In this document: in pieces, positions 53,677 through 61,588 of the stretch
Position numbering within the stretch: the first letter of the stretch is position 1
How the letters are laid out: the number at the start of each line of letters is the position of its first letter
Source of the DNA: Chitinophaga niabensis
GTDB taxonomy: Bacteria > Bacteroidota > Bacteroidia > Chitinophagales > Chitinophagaceae
Direction of reading: 5' to 3'
Assembly: GCA_017849435.1 (NCBI GenBank)
Contig: JAFIGY010000002.1
Span: 682,001-746,000, forward strand
DNA length: 64,000 bases
Notes under the pieces: generated by a model
What the model saw: the letters and a program-made list of their open reading frames with translations, nothing else
Databases searched by the model: none
What the model was told of the DNA's origin: nothing
Made by a program: the position numbers and the translations under genes

Positions 53677-54054
53677 ATGGAAGTACCCACACAGTCCACC
53701 GACCTGCAGGCACAGATTCTTGCCTGGAAGGGTGAGGTTGAGAATGTACGCACTGATTTACGTGCTATGCGCCGCAGGTTGGAAGAAATGGCCGGAATGC
53801 GTCAGGCCAACCAGGAAAGAATGGTTGAAATAGAACACTTCCAGAATCAGTTCATCAGACAGCTGGAAGTAGCAGATGAGATGTTCCACGATCTGAAACA
53901 GTCGGCAAAAACAATGAGCAACGGTCGCCAGCCAATTATTCACCACGACAGGCCGGTAGATGATTACCCGGTTTTACAGGACCGAATGCAGGTGTTCCAC
54001 AAACTACATGCTGAATTGAAAGGAGATTTTAACCGGTTTGAATCATACCGTTAA
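53677..54054 (+). CDS. Small coiled-coil protein, function unknown
   Basis: Product of 125 aa, almost entirely helical, with heptad-like charge patterns (LAWKGEVENVRTDLRAMRRR, LEEMAGMRQANQERMVEIEH, LEVADEMFHDLKQSAKTM). No signal peptide or membrane helix. Its stop overlaps by 4 bp the stop of the convergent PAS gene. I do not recognise a family; similar short coiled-coil proteins are common in Chitinophagaceae. An alternative is a structural partner of the neighbouring sensor, but the opposite orientation gives no support. Confidence 0.7.
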   Translation: MEVPTQSTDLQAQILAWKGEVENVRTDLRAMRRRLEEMAGMRQANQERMVEIEHFQNQFIRQLEVADEMFHDLKQSAKTMSNGRQPIIHHDRPVDDYPVLQDRMQVFHKLHAELKGDFNRFESYR

Positions 54055-55247
54055 GCGGAGCTTTTTTCATTCATCTCTTTGAGCTTATCCTGTATCTTAT
54101 GAAGCATGGCATCCAACTCTGCGCTGCTCTCCTGCAGCATGCCCAGCAGTTGTTTGTTCAGGGAAGGTGTGTTTTTTTCCAGATCCAGCAGAGACACGAT
54201 CCCGAGAATGGCAGATACAGGCTTGCGGATATCATGTGAATTGATGCGGGCTATATCCTGCAATACTCCGTTCTGATGCAGCAGTTGCCGTGTTTGCCGG
54301 GTATTGCTGTCAATATCCTGGATAGCGCCGATCATTCGCACGGGTTTCTTTTGTTCATCATAGATGATGTGTCCACGGTCACGTACATATTTGTAGGTAC
54401 CGTCACCGCAGAGGAAGCGGTATTCTCCGTTCCAGTTCATTTCCCCGTTCCACATCGCCTGTTCAATAGAGGCGGTAACACCGGCAATATCTCCGGGATG
54501 TACTTTGGTGCGCCACCAGCTGCGGCTGCCGTTCACTTCCTCATCCTTATATCCGAACAGGGAAACGGGGCCGTGATTGCTGGTAAGCCGGTTGGTAACA
54601 ATATCCCAGTAATAGATATAATCCTGCGTAACCTTTGCCAGCAGCTCATATCGGGTGCCGATATCTTTTGCCATGATCGTGGATCGTATTTCCATATCCA
54701 CATCTATCGCCATTACAATGCGGGCTTCCCGGCCATGGTATTGTGTGCTGTGGGAATAGATCTCGGCAGAGAACACCTCGCCGTTCTTTTTGCGGTGTTG
54801 CCAGATGCCCCGATAGGCAACATGTTGCTTGGTATTTTTGACGTCAGCGAGTACCTGCAGGATCGTGGAAGGATCGCGGATGTCCAGTATCTTCATTTGC
54901 ATGAACTCCTCGTGGCTATACCCATACTTGACTACCGCCGCGTTATTGACCGCGAGGAAACGCAGGGTATCCCAGTCGTAAATCCACATCGGTACCGGAT
55001 GCTCATAAAAAAGCTGCCGGTATTGTTCAGAATAACGTGTATTCCTGGAAAGATCACCCCTGACCAGCACGTAGATAAGCACAGCCGAACATGCCATGAA
55101 AACGGCATGCAGCAGATACTGTAATAATGCCGGATTAACCTGGGGGAAACGTGCTGCGAGTGATGTCCATATAAGATTGTAACAGCCCAGCCATACCAAC
55201 CCGAACAGGAGATAAAGACTTGCTGCTTTGAGAGCAGTATGGCCCAT
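54051..55247 (-). CDS. Membrane PAS-domain sensor with phospho-acceptor helix but no ATPase domain
   Basis: Product of 398 aa. Two N-terminal membrane helices (LYLLFGLVWLGCYNLIW, LLHAVFMACSAVLIYVLV), a PAS domain at about 78-185 (PVPMWIYDWDTLRFLAVNNA, IWQHRKKNGEVFSAEIY), a second PAS/PAC at about 200-312 (GEYRFLCGDGTYKYVRDRGH) and a histidine-kinase-like dimerisation helix with H338 in RINSHDIRKPVSAILGIVSL. The protein stops about 60 residues later with no HATPase_c domain. It may be phosphorylated by another kinase, or only dimerise and signal. No frameshift is visible that would restore an ATPase. Confidence 0.82.
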   Translation of the reverse strand: MGHTALKAASLYLLFGLVWLGCYNLIWTSLAARFPQVNPALLQYLLHAVFMACSAVLIYVLVRGDLSRNTRYSEQYRQLFYEHPVPMWIYDWDTLRFLAVNNAAVVKYGYSHEEFMQMKILDIRDPSTILQVLADVKNTKQHVAYRGIWQHRKKNGEVFSAEIYSHSTQYHGREARIVMAIDVDMEIRSTIMAKDIGTRYELLAKVTQDYIYYWDIVTNRLTSNHGPVSLFGYKDEEVNGSRSWWRTKVHPGDIAGVTASIEQAMWNGEMNWNGEYRFLCGDGTYKYVRDRGHIIYDEQKKPVRMIGAIQDIDSNTRQTRQLLHQNGVLQDIARINSHDIRKPVSAILGIVSLLDLEKNTPSLNKQLLGMLQESSAELDAMLHKIQDKLKEMNEKSSA

Positions 55248-55298
55248 CGCAGAAATTTGAAATGAATTTATGGAAAATTGCGGACGTCTCCAATTTCC

Positions 55299-56354
55299 TT
55301 ACCACTCCAGCGTCACATTCGCTGTTTGCGCATACCCCGTACAGGTGAGGACCAATCCCTTCGACAGCTCCCGGTCCGTCAACACTTCGTTTACAGACAT
55401 CCATACCTTCCCTGCTGTGCATTTGGCGATGCAGGAGCCGCAAACGCCGCCTTTGCAGCTGTAAGGGAGGTGTACGTTCTGCCGCAGGGCAGCGTGCAGG
55501 ATATTCTCGTTACCGGGCACTTCGAGCGTTTGTTCGGAGTCGCCGAAACGTAACAGTACTTTGCGGGGTGAGGGGTCTTCCGGTAATTGTACCCGGGCTA
55601 TTTTGGCTTCCGTATTCACCACGAAATTCTCCTTGTGCAGCTGTTCGCTGCGGAAGCCCATGAACGTGAGCGTGAATTGTACCATACGCATATATTCCGC
55701 CGGCCCGCATATAAAGAACTCAGCGTTCTCTCGCGGGAATTTCAGGTGCTTCGGCGCGATCATTTCCAGGAGACTGTTGCTCATGCGGCGATATAATACG
55801 GCGGTATCTCCGGGATCACTGAAGAGCCAGAGCACGGTGAGGCGATCGGGGAATTTTTGCTGAAGGGATTTTATCTGCTGGTAGAAAATAGTGTTGTGCT
55901 CATTCCGGCTACTGTAGATCAACGTTACGTGCGCTGCTTTTTCTACATACAGGATGTGCTGCAGCATGGAGAACAGGGGCGTGATGCCGCTGCCGGCGCC
56001 GAGCAGGAAAATATCGCGGGGAGTATCCGGCATATGCTCCAGTGTAAAACGACCGGAAGGCAGGAGTGAGGTGATCACATCCCCTGTTTTCCAGGTGCGC
56101 AGGATATGCCGGGAGATCTCGCCGTTAGTGATCCGTTTGATAGTAACGGACATGAAAGAATCAACCTCCGGTGTGGAGCTGAAAGAATAGGAACGGCGGT
56201 ACTCCGTGCCATGCAGCCGGATGAGAAAAGTAAGGAATTGACCGGCCTTGTACGCTACCGTTCTTCCGCTCACTTCTTCCAGCCGGAAGGTCACAGTATC
56301 CGGTGTTTCCGGAATCACGGCTGTGATGCGTAATTGTATGTACAGGTCGTTCAT
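55299..56354 (-). CDS. Flavin reductase with 2Fe-2S ferredoxin domain (PaaE/HmpX-like)
   Basis: Three-domain electron-transfer protein of 351 aa. FAD motif RRSYSFSS at 53-60; NAD(P) motif GAGSGITPLFSM at 119-130; C-terminal plant-type 2Fe-2S with C300, C305, C308 and C338 (PYSCKGGVCGSCIAKC). This is the layout of phenylacetyl-CoA epoxidase reductase and of stand-alone ring-hydroxylase reductases. No oxygenase genes are close, so the partner is unknown. It lies 36 bp behind dxs on the same strand. The ATG at 56354 is chosen over a frame extension to 56378. Confidence 0.92.
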   Translation of the reverse strand: MNDLYIQLRITAVIPETPDTVTFRLEEVSGRTVAYKAGQFLTFLIRLHGTEYRRSYSFSSTPEVDSFMSVTIKRITNGEISRHILRTWKTGDVITSLLPSGRFTLEHMPDTPRDIFLLGAGSGITPLFSMLQHILYVEKAAHVTLIYSSRNEHNTIFYQQIKSLQQKFPDRLTVLWLFSDPGDTAVLYRRMSNSLLEMIAPKHLKFPRENAEFFICGPAEYMRMVQFTLTFMGFRSEQLHKENFVVNTEAKIARVQLPEDPSPRKVLLRFGDSEQTLEVPGNENILHAALRQNVHLPYSCKGGVCGSCIAKCTAGKVWMSVNEVLTDRELSKGLVLTCTGYAQTANVTLEW

Positions 56355-56390
56355 GGTAAGAAAGGCCGCCGGCGGCAAATACGGCCTTTA

Positions 56391-58319
56391 TCAGCTGGCG
56401 TGAACAGTGATTTTACTTTTGAGCATTTCACGTACGGCCGCCGCAATACCGGCAGCATCATAGCCGCATTCCCGTTGCAATTCGGCGGGCTTGCCATGTT
56501 CGATCAGGCGGTCCGGGATACCGAGGCGTCTGATCTCGGCCTTGTAACCATGATCTCCCATGAACTCCAGGATGGCGCTGCCGAAGCCGCCCTGCAAGGC
56601 GCCGTCTTCTACAGTGATCACCTGATCGAAACGCTGGAAGATATCATGTAACATGGCGGTATCGAGCGGTTTTACAAAACGCATGTCGTAATGCGCGGGC
56701 TGCAAACCATCTGTCATCAATTCTTTCATGGCTTCGGTCACAAAGTTGCCGGGGTGGCCGATGGAAAGTATCGCAATGTCCCGCCCGTCCTGGATCTTGC
56801 GTCCGGTGCCGATGCGGATCGGTGCGAAAGGTCTGCGCCAGTCGGTCATCACCCCTTCCCCGCGCGGGTAACGGATCACGAAAGGTACCCTGGTGGAAGG
56901 CAATTGTGCCGTATACATAAGATTGCGCAGTTCTTCTTCGTTCATGGGCGCGCTCACCACGAGGTTGGGGATGCAACGCATATAGGGAATGTCGTACGCC
57001 CCATGGTGCGTGGCACCATCTTCTCCTACAAGCCCCGCCCTGTCAAGGCAGAAGATCACCGGCAGGTTCTGGATGGCAACGTCATGCACCACCTGGTCGT
57101 ATGCTCGTTGCATAAAGGAAGAGTAGATGTTGCAGAATACGGTCATCCCCTGGGTAACCATACCAGCAGAGAGGGTGACGGCATGCTGTTCGCAGATGCC
57201 CACGTCAATAGCCCTGTCCGGCATTTTCTCCATCATGAACTTGAGGGAGGAACCGGAAGGCATGGCGGGTGTGATGCCCATGATGGAAGGATTCTGCTCG
57301 GCCAGCTCAATGATGGTATGGCCGAAAACATCCTGGTATTTGGGAGGCTGCGGCGCTTCAATGGTCTTCTTGAAAATTTCACCCGTGATCTTGTCGAACA
57401 GTCCGGGTGCATGCCATTTGGTCTGGTCCTGCTCGGCCAGCGCATAGCCTTTACCTTTAGTGGTGACGATGTGCAGCAGCTTCGGACCGGGAATGTCCCG
57501 CATATCCTGGAGGGTATCCACCAGTTTGGTGATATTATGCCCGTCGATGGCTCCGAAATAGCGGAGGTTCAGGCTTTCGAAAAGATTGCTGGAACGGGAT
57601 ACCATGCCTTTTACACTGGCTTCCAGCTTGGAGGCCATATCCCGCGTGAATTTCTTGCCTACGGGCAGCTTACCCAGCAGGTTCCACACATCGTCCCGGA
57701 ATTTGTTGTAAGTATGGGAAGTGGTGATATCGGTAAGATATTCTTTCAGTGCGCCCACATTCGGGTCGATGGACATGCAGTTGTCGTTCAGGATGATGAG
57801 CAGGTTGGTATTGGACACTCCTGCGTGATTCAGCGCCTCGAAGGCCATCCCGGCCGTCATGGCGCCGTCCCCTATCACTGCAATGTGCTGCCGGTCATGT
57901 TCCCCCTTGTTCTTCGAAGCGATGGCCATCCCCAAAGCCGCGCCGATGGACGTGCTGGAATGCCCTACCCCAAAGGTATCGTATTCGCTCTCGCCGCGGT
58001 TAGGAAAACCGCTGATCCCCTTGTACTTGCGATTCGTATGGAACACATCTTTCCGGCCGGTCAGGATCTTATGTCCATAAGCCTGATGCCCAACGTCCCA
58101 CACCAGTTGATCGTATGGAGTGTTGAAGGCGTAGTGCAGGGCCACGGTAAGCTCCACAACGCCCAGGCTGGCGCCGAAGTGCCCGCCATGTACGCTCACG
58201 GTGTCAATGATGAACTGGCGCAGCTCTTCGCACACCTGGTGCAGCTGCTCCTTGCTCAATTTCCGCAGATCGGAGGGGTACCCGATCTGGCTCAGTAACG
58301 GACCGGCCGTAATTTCCAT
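56391..58319 (-). CDS. dxs: 1-deoxy-D-xylulose-5-phosphate synthase
   Basis: First enzyme of the MEP isoprenoid pathway: condenses pyruvate and glyceraldehyde-3-phosphate using ThDP. The product is 642 aa. The ThDP site is GDGAMTAGMAFEALNHAG followed by LNDN; the N-terminal HFGASLGVVELTVALHYAF and the C-terminal DRAGLVGEDGATHHGAYD are characteristic. The ATG at 58319 is chosen because a -7 box at 58341-58348 covers the alternative TTG start at 58343. GGGP synthase in this window uses an isoprenoid made from this pathway. Confidence 0.97.
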   Translation of the reverse strand: MEITAGPLLSQIGYPSDLRKLSKEQLHQVCEELRQFIIDTVSVHGGHFGASLGVVELTVALHYAFNTPYDQLVWDVGHQAYGHKILTGRKDVFHTNRKYKGISGFPNRGESEYDTFGVGHSSTSIGAALGMAIASKNKGEHDRQHIAVIGDGAMTAGMAFEALNHAGVSNTNLLIILNDNCMSIDPNVGALKEYLTDITTSHTYNKFRDDVWNLLGKLPVGKKFTRDMASKLEASVKGMVSRSSNLFESLNLRYFGAIDGHNITKLVDTLQDMRDIPGPKLLHIVTTKGKGYALAEQDQTKWHAPGLFDKITGEIFKKTIEAPQPPKYQDVFGHTIIELAEQNPSIMGITPAMPSGSSLKFMMEKMPDRAIDVGICEQHAVTLSAGMVTQGMTVFCNIYSSFMQRAYDQVVHDVAIQNLPVIFCLDRAGLVGEDGATHHGAYDIPYMRCIPNLVVSAPMNEEELRNLMYTAQLPSTRVPFVIRYPRGEGVMTDWRRPFAPIRIGTGRKIQDGRDIAILSIGHPGNFVTEAMKELMTDGLQPAHYDMRFVKPLDTAMLHDIFQRFDQVITVEDGALQGGFGSAILEFMGDHGYKAEIRRLGIPDRLIEHGKPAELQRECGYDAAGIAAAVREMLKSKITVHAS

Positions 58320-58340
58320 ATCAGAGGAGGGTTTAATGCC

Positions 58341-58348
58341 CAAAAATA
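58341..58348 (-). promoter_or_regulatory. -7 box (TATTTTTG, minus strand) for dxs
   Basis: A full consensus match, 21 bp before the ATG at 58319; fixes the dxs start. Confidence 0.7.
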
Positions 58349-58496
58349 CAGCTTTTTTGCGCTACTTTGCCGCAAACCCATTTAAACGCCTATACCGCCA
58401 TTGATAAAAAATGCTTTTCCGCCGATAGGCTCAGATGCTATTTTTGAATGGAACGCAGGGTTTTAGTAACTTGAGTAACCTTGCCAAATTGCATGA

Positions 58497-59528
58497 ATGT
58501 TTAAACGTATTTCAAAATATTGGTGGTGTCAGATACTCGGGTGGGGAGCTTATGCCTTTCTTTATTTTTTCTTCGGGTTCTTTTTTGACATACTGGACAT
58601 CTCCATGGTGCAGTATGTGTTCTCCGTAGTTGTGATCGGTATCCTTATCACCCATGCTTTCCGCGCCGTCATCGTTCGGTTCAGGTGGATCGAAAAGCCT
58701 TTTGAAAACGTAGCCATCTACTTTTTTTTCGGCATATTGGTTTGTTCCACGCTGGACTCCTTCCTGCTCAGCTGCCTGGGCCTGCTGTTCAATCCCAGTC
58801 ATCTCGTATACGATTTCAACGATAACTGGCTGCGGGCCTTCATCCAGCAAACGGTATTCCTCGCCCTTTGGGCGGTGATCTATTTCCTCTGGCATTACGT
58901 GGAGGAAAGCCGGAACTCCCAGGTGGGCCAGTTGAAGCTGGAAGCCACGGTGCGTACGCTGGAACTCAAAACCATCAAATCGCAGCTCAACCCGCATTTT
59001 ATTTTCAACGCATTGAACAGCATCCGCGCCCTGGTAGACGAGAACCCGCGCAGGGCCAGAACAGCCATTACCGAGCTGAGCAACATCCTGCGGAACTCCA
59101 TGCAGGCGGACAAAGCGGAGACTGTAAGCCTGGAGAACGAATTGAGTATCGTAAAAGATTATCTTGCACTGGAGAATATCCGTTTTGAGGAAAGGCTCAA
59201 AGTGCAATACGACATAGACCCGGAGACCCTGGAACTCCCCGTTCCCCCGTTGATGTTACAAACGCTGGTGGAAAACGCCATCAAACACGGCATCTCCCGG
59301 GAAGTAAAGGGAGGGCTTATTCTGATCGGGTCCCATGTGCACGACATGAAGCATGAGATCACTATCCGGAACACAGGGCAGATCGTTGAAGACATGAATG
59401 GCCACGGATTTGGGCTGGCCAGCACGCGGCAGCGGCTCGGATTGCTCTTCGGCAAACGCGCCTCCTTCGAGATCTATAACCTCGACCCGGCAACGGTAGA
59501 AGCCAAAGTGCGGATGCCGCTGCTTTGA
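58497..59528 (+). CDS. LytS-family sensor histidine kinase
   Basis: Membrane kinase of 343 aa with four hydrophobic segments in residues 10-135 (ILGWGAYAFLYFFFGFFFDI, YVFSVVVIGILITHAF, NVAIYFFFGILVCSTLDSFL, QQTVFLALWAVIYFLWHYV), a short coiled coil, then the His_kinase domain with the phospho-accepting H167 in QLNPHFIFNALNSIRALV and the N-box with N260 in LVENAIKHG, followed by a degenerate ATPase G-box (HGFGLASTRQRL). This is the LytS/YehU class. The response regulator follows 50 bp downstream. Confidence 0.94.
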   Translation: MFKRISKYWWCQILGWGAYAFLYFFFGFFFDILDISMVQYVFSVVVIGILITHAFRAVIVRFRWIEKPFENVAIYFFFGILVCSTLDSFLLSCLGLLFNPSHLVYDFNDNWLRAFIQQTVFLALWAVIYFLWHYVEESRNSQVGQLKLEATVRTLELKTIKSQLNPHFIFNALNSIRALVDENPRRARTAITELSNILRNSMQADKAETVSLENELSIVKDYLALENIRFEERLKVQYDIDPETLELPVPPLMLQTLVENAIKHGISREVKGGLILIGSHVHDMKHEITIRNTGQIVEDMNGHGFGLASTRQRLGLLFGKRASFEIYNLDPATVEAKVRMPLL

Positions 59529-59578
59529 TCGCGAAATATTTACTTTAAACGTCATCAACCAAATAAAGCAAGACAAGT

Positions 59579-60307
59579 ATGAAAAAAGCACTGATCATAG
59601 ATGATGAAAGGCTTGCCAGAAGCGAGTTGAAGAAGTTGCTGGTAGATCACCCGGAAATTGTGGTGGTAGGAGAAGCGGTGAATGCAAAAGACGGGATTGA
59701 AAAGATAGAGACATTACGGCCCGACTTGCTGTTCCTGGACATTCAGATGCCAGACAAGACAGGATTTGATCTGCTGGCCGAACTTGAAAGAACGCCGCAG
59801 GTGATCTTTACCACGGCATATGACGAATATGCCCTGAAAGCGTTCGAATACAATGCGCTGGATTATCTTCTCAAACCCATCGAACCCAAGCGACTGGCCG
59901 ATGCTATCCACAAACTGCATCAGGTGGAAGAAAAAGAGCGTCTCGCCGCCGCATCCGGTATCCGCAACATCCTCGGGGAAAATGACCAGGTATTCGTAAA
60001 GGACGGGGATCGCTGCTGGTTCGTGAAACTGCAGGAGATACGGCTCTTTGAAAGTGTGGGGAACTACGCCCGCGTTTATTTTGAAACCAATAAGCCTTTG
60101 ATCCTCAAATCATTGAATGCGCTTGAGGAGCGCCTGGACGAGCGGGTGTTCTTCCGGGCCAACCGCAAGCACATCGTCAACCTGCGGATGATTGAGCGGA
60201 TCGATACTTACTTCAATGGCGGGCTGCTGCTGGAAATGCGGGGAGGAGAGAAGATCGAAGTAAGCCGGCGGCAGGCGGTGAAGTTCAAGGAAATGATGAG
60301 CCTGTAA
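59579..60307 (+). CDS. LytTR-family response regulator
   Basis: Product of 242 aa: receiver domain 1-120 with D8/D9 acidic pocket, phospho-acceptor D54 (LLFLDIQMPD) and K99 (LLKP), then the LytTR DNA-binding domain from about 135 (DQVFVKDGDRCWFVKLQEIR, LFESVGNYARVYFETNK, FFRANRKHIVNLRMIERI). It is the partner of the LytS kinase upstream. The regulated genes are not identifiable from the window; LytTR direct-repeat sites were not seen nearby. Confidence 0.95.
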   Translation: MKKALIIDDERLARSELKKLLVDHPEIVVVGEAVNAKDGIEKIETLRPDLLFLDIQMPDKTGFDLLAELERTPQVIFTTAYDEYALKAFEYNALDYLLKPIEPKRLADAIHKLHQVEEKERLAAASGIRNILGENDQVFVKDGDRCWFVKLQEIRLFESVGNYARVYFETNKPLILKSLNALEERLDERVFFRANRKHIVNLRMIERIDTYFNGGLLLEMRGGEKIEVSRRQAVKFKEMMSL

Positions 60308-60540
60308 TAACCTTCTTTAGCATAAAGGGCCTTCCGGAGAGGACGGCCCGCTGAATTGTGATTATGAAAAAAGGCCTTTAGGGCCATATCTCTGATCGAT
60401 CTTCGTATAGCTGTTACAGTGATAACGGCAATGTTATGCAATAGAAGGGAAGGGTAATGCCTGGGATTTGCTTGTTAAGTCCGGATGTTTTCAGTAAAAT
60501 TTGAGGAAGGGATAGAACAGGAACGGGTTACAGGGAAGGG

Positions 60541-61302
60541 TTATCTGTTGGCGTTAACAGGAGCTTTGTGTACAGCATCTGCAATTTCCTTGATCAGGGA
60601 AGTATCTTTCTCAATAGCATTACCTACTACGATAATATCGGCGCCGGCTTTACAGTTGAGATAAGCCTTTTCCGCGTCCCTGATACCACCGCCTACGATC
60701 ACGGGTACTTCTACCTGGCTGGCCACCCGATGGATCATGGTTTCAGTGATCGGTTTACGGGCGCCGCTGCCGGCATCCATATAGATCACTTTCATACCCA
60801 GCATATCACCGGCCATAGCCGTACACATCGCGATATCGTCCTTGTCCGCCGGAATGGGTGCGGCATTGCTGATGTAGGAAACAGTAGTAGGTGCACCTCC
60901 ATCTATCACCATGTAACCGGTGGAGATCACTTCCAGCCCGCTCTTTTTAACAGCGGCGGCAGAAACCACATGCTGGCCGATCAATAGTTCGGGGTTGCGG
61001 CCGGAGATCATGGAAAGGTACAGCAAAGCATCGGCATACCTGGAAACCTGGGAGGGACTCCCGGGGAAGAGAATCACCGGAATAGAGCAGGTAGCCTTGA
61101 TCTGTTGCACCACCTCATCAAGATGGTTCGTGATCACAAGGCTGCCGCCCAGGAAAATATAATCAACCTTTGCTTCAGTACATTTCGCCGTCAGATCAGC
61201 GATACCGGTAGGTGCCACCTTATCCGGATCTATCAGAACTGCGAATGACTTTGTACCCTTTGCCTTTCTCTCGATAAAGGAACTGTATATTTTTCTGTAC
61301 AT
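60541..61302 (-). CDS. Geranylgeranylglyceryl-phosphate synthase (GGGPS/PcrB-type)
   Basis: TIM-barrel prenyltransferase of 253 aa that joins an isoprenoid diphosphate to sn-glycerol-1-phosphate. Motifs: FAVLIDPDKVAPTGIADLTA, FLGGSLVITNHLDEVVQQIK, VILFPGSPSQVSRYADALLY, STGYMVIDGGAPTTVSYIS, MKVIYMDAGSGARKPI and VPVIVGGGIRDAEKAYLNCK AGADIIVVGN. The size and sequence fit the group II bacterial enzymes known in Bacteroidota, which make archaeal-type ether lipid precursors. The downstream genes for this lipid are not in the window. Confidence 0.92.
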   Translation of the reverse strand: MYRKIYSSFIERKAKGTKSFAVLIDPDKVAPTGIADLTAKCTEAKVDYIFLGGSLVITNHLDEVVQQIKATCSIPVILFPGSPSQVSRYADALLYLSMISGRNPELLIGQHVVSAAAVKKSGLEVISTGYMVIDGGAPTTVSYISNAAPIPADKDDIAMCTAMAGDMLGMKVIYMDAGSGARKPITETMIHRVASQVEVPVIVGGGIRDAEKAYLNCKAGADIIVVGNAIEKDTSLIKEIADAVHKAPVNANR

Positions 61303-61329
61303 CAATTAATGCAATTGTTCCGGTTGTCG

Positions 61330-61337
61330 CAAATGTA
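61330..61337 (-). promoter_or_regulatory. -7 box (TACATTTG, minus strand) for GGGP synthase
   Basis: A full consensus match on the minus strand, 27 bp before the ATG at 61302. Confidence 0.6.
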
Positions 61338-61468
61338 TAAATTTTTTTCTAATAAGGCACAGCATTAAATAAATATGCATGGTATTGATTTTGCAATTGA
61401 ATAAGAGCGAAAAGGATGCCAATATCCGGTAAAAAAGGGCCATTTGTTAATGAAAGGAATGAGGCTGA

Positions 61469-61489
61469 TTATGCACAGGCTGTGGATAA
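61469..61489. promoter_or_regulatory. Inverted pair of DnaA-box-like sites upstream of nrdJ
   Basis: TTATGCACA (61469-61477, plus) and TGTGGATAA (61481-61489), the exact reverse complement of the DnaA box TTATCCACA, separated by GGC. The plus-strand half differs from the consensus by one base. It lies 100 bp before the nrdJ ATG. A role for DnaA in controlling nrdJ is inferred by analogy with DnaA control of ribonucleotide reductase in E. coli. Confidence 0.5.
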
Positions 61490-61588
61490 GAAAAGGGACG
61501 GTCAAGGGGTTTATTAAATTATTTTAGTAATCCCGCACACAACGTAGGAAAATCGATTTGTTTAATCCTGTTAAAATAATCATAGGGC

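Noticed and set aside
56691-58298. 535-codon open frame opposite dxs
   Set aside because: Antisense shadow; His- and Val-rich composition typical of reverse-frame translation of GC-biased codons.
61303-61588. Cobalamin riboswitch upstream of nrdJ
   Set aside because: Expected for a B12-dependent enzyme, but no B12-box-like sequence or multi-stem layout is visible.
61303-61588. Chromosomal replication origin
   Set aside because: AT-rich with two DnaA-like boxes, but no further box cluster and no dnaA or other origin-linked gene next to it; gene control is the simpler reading.
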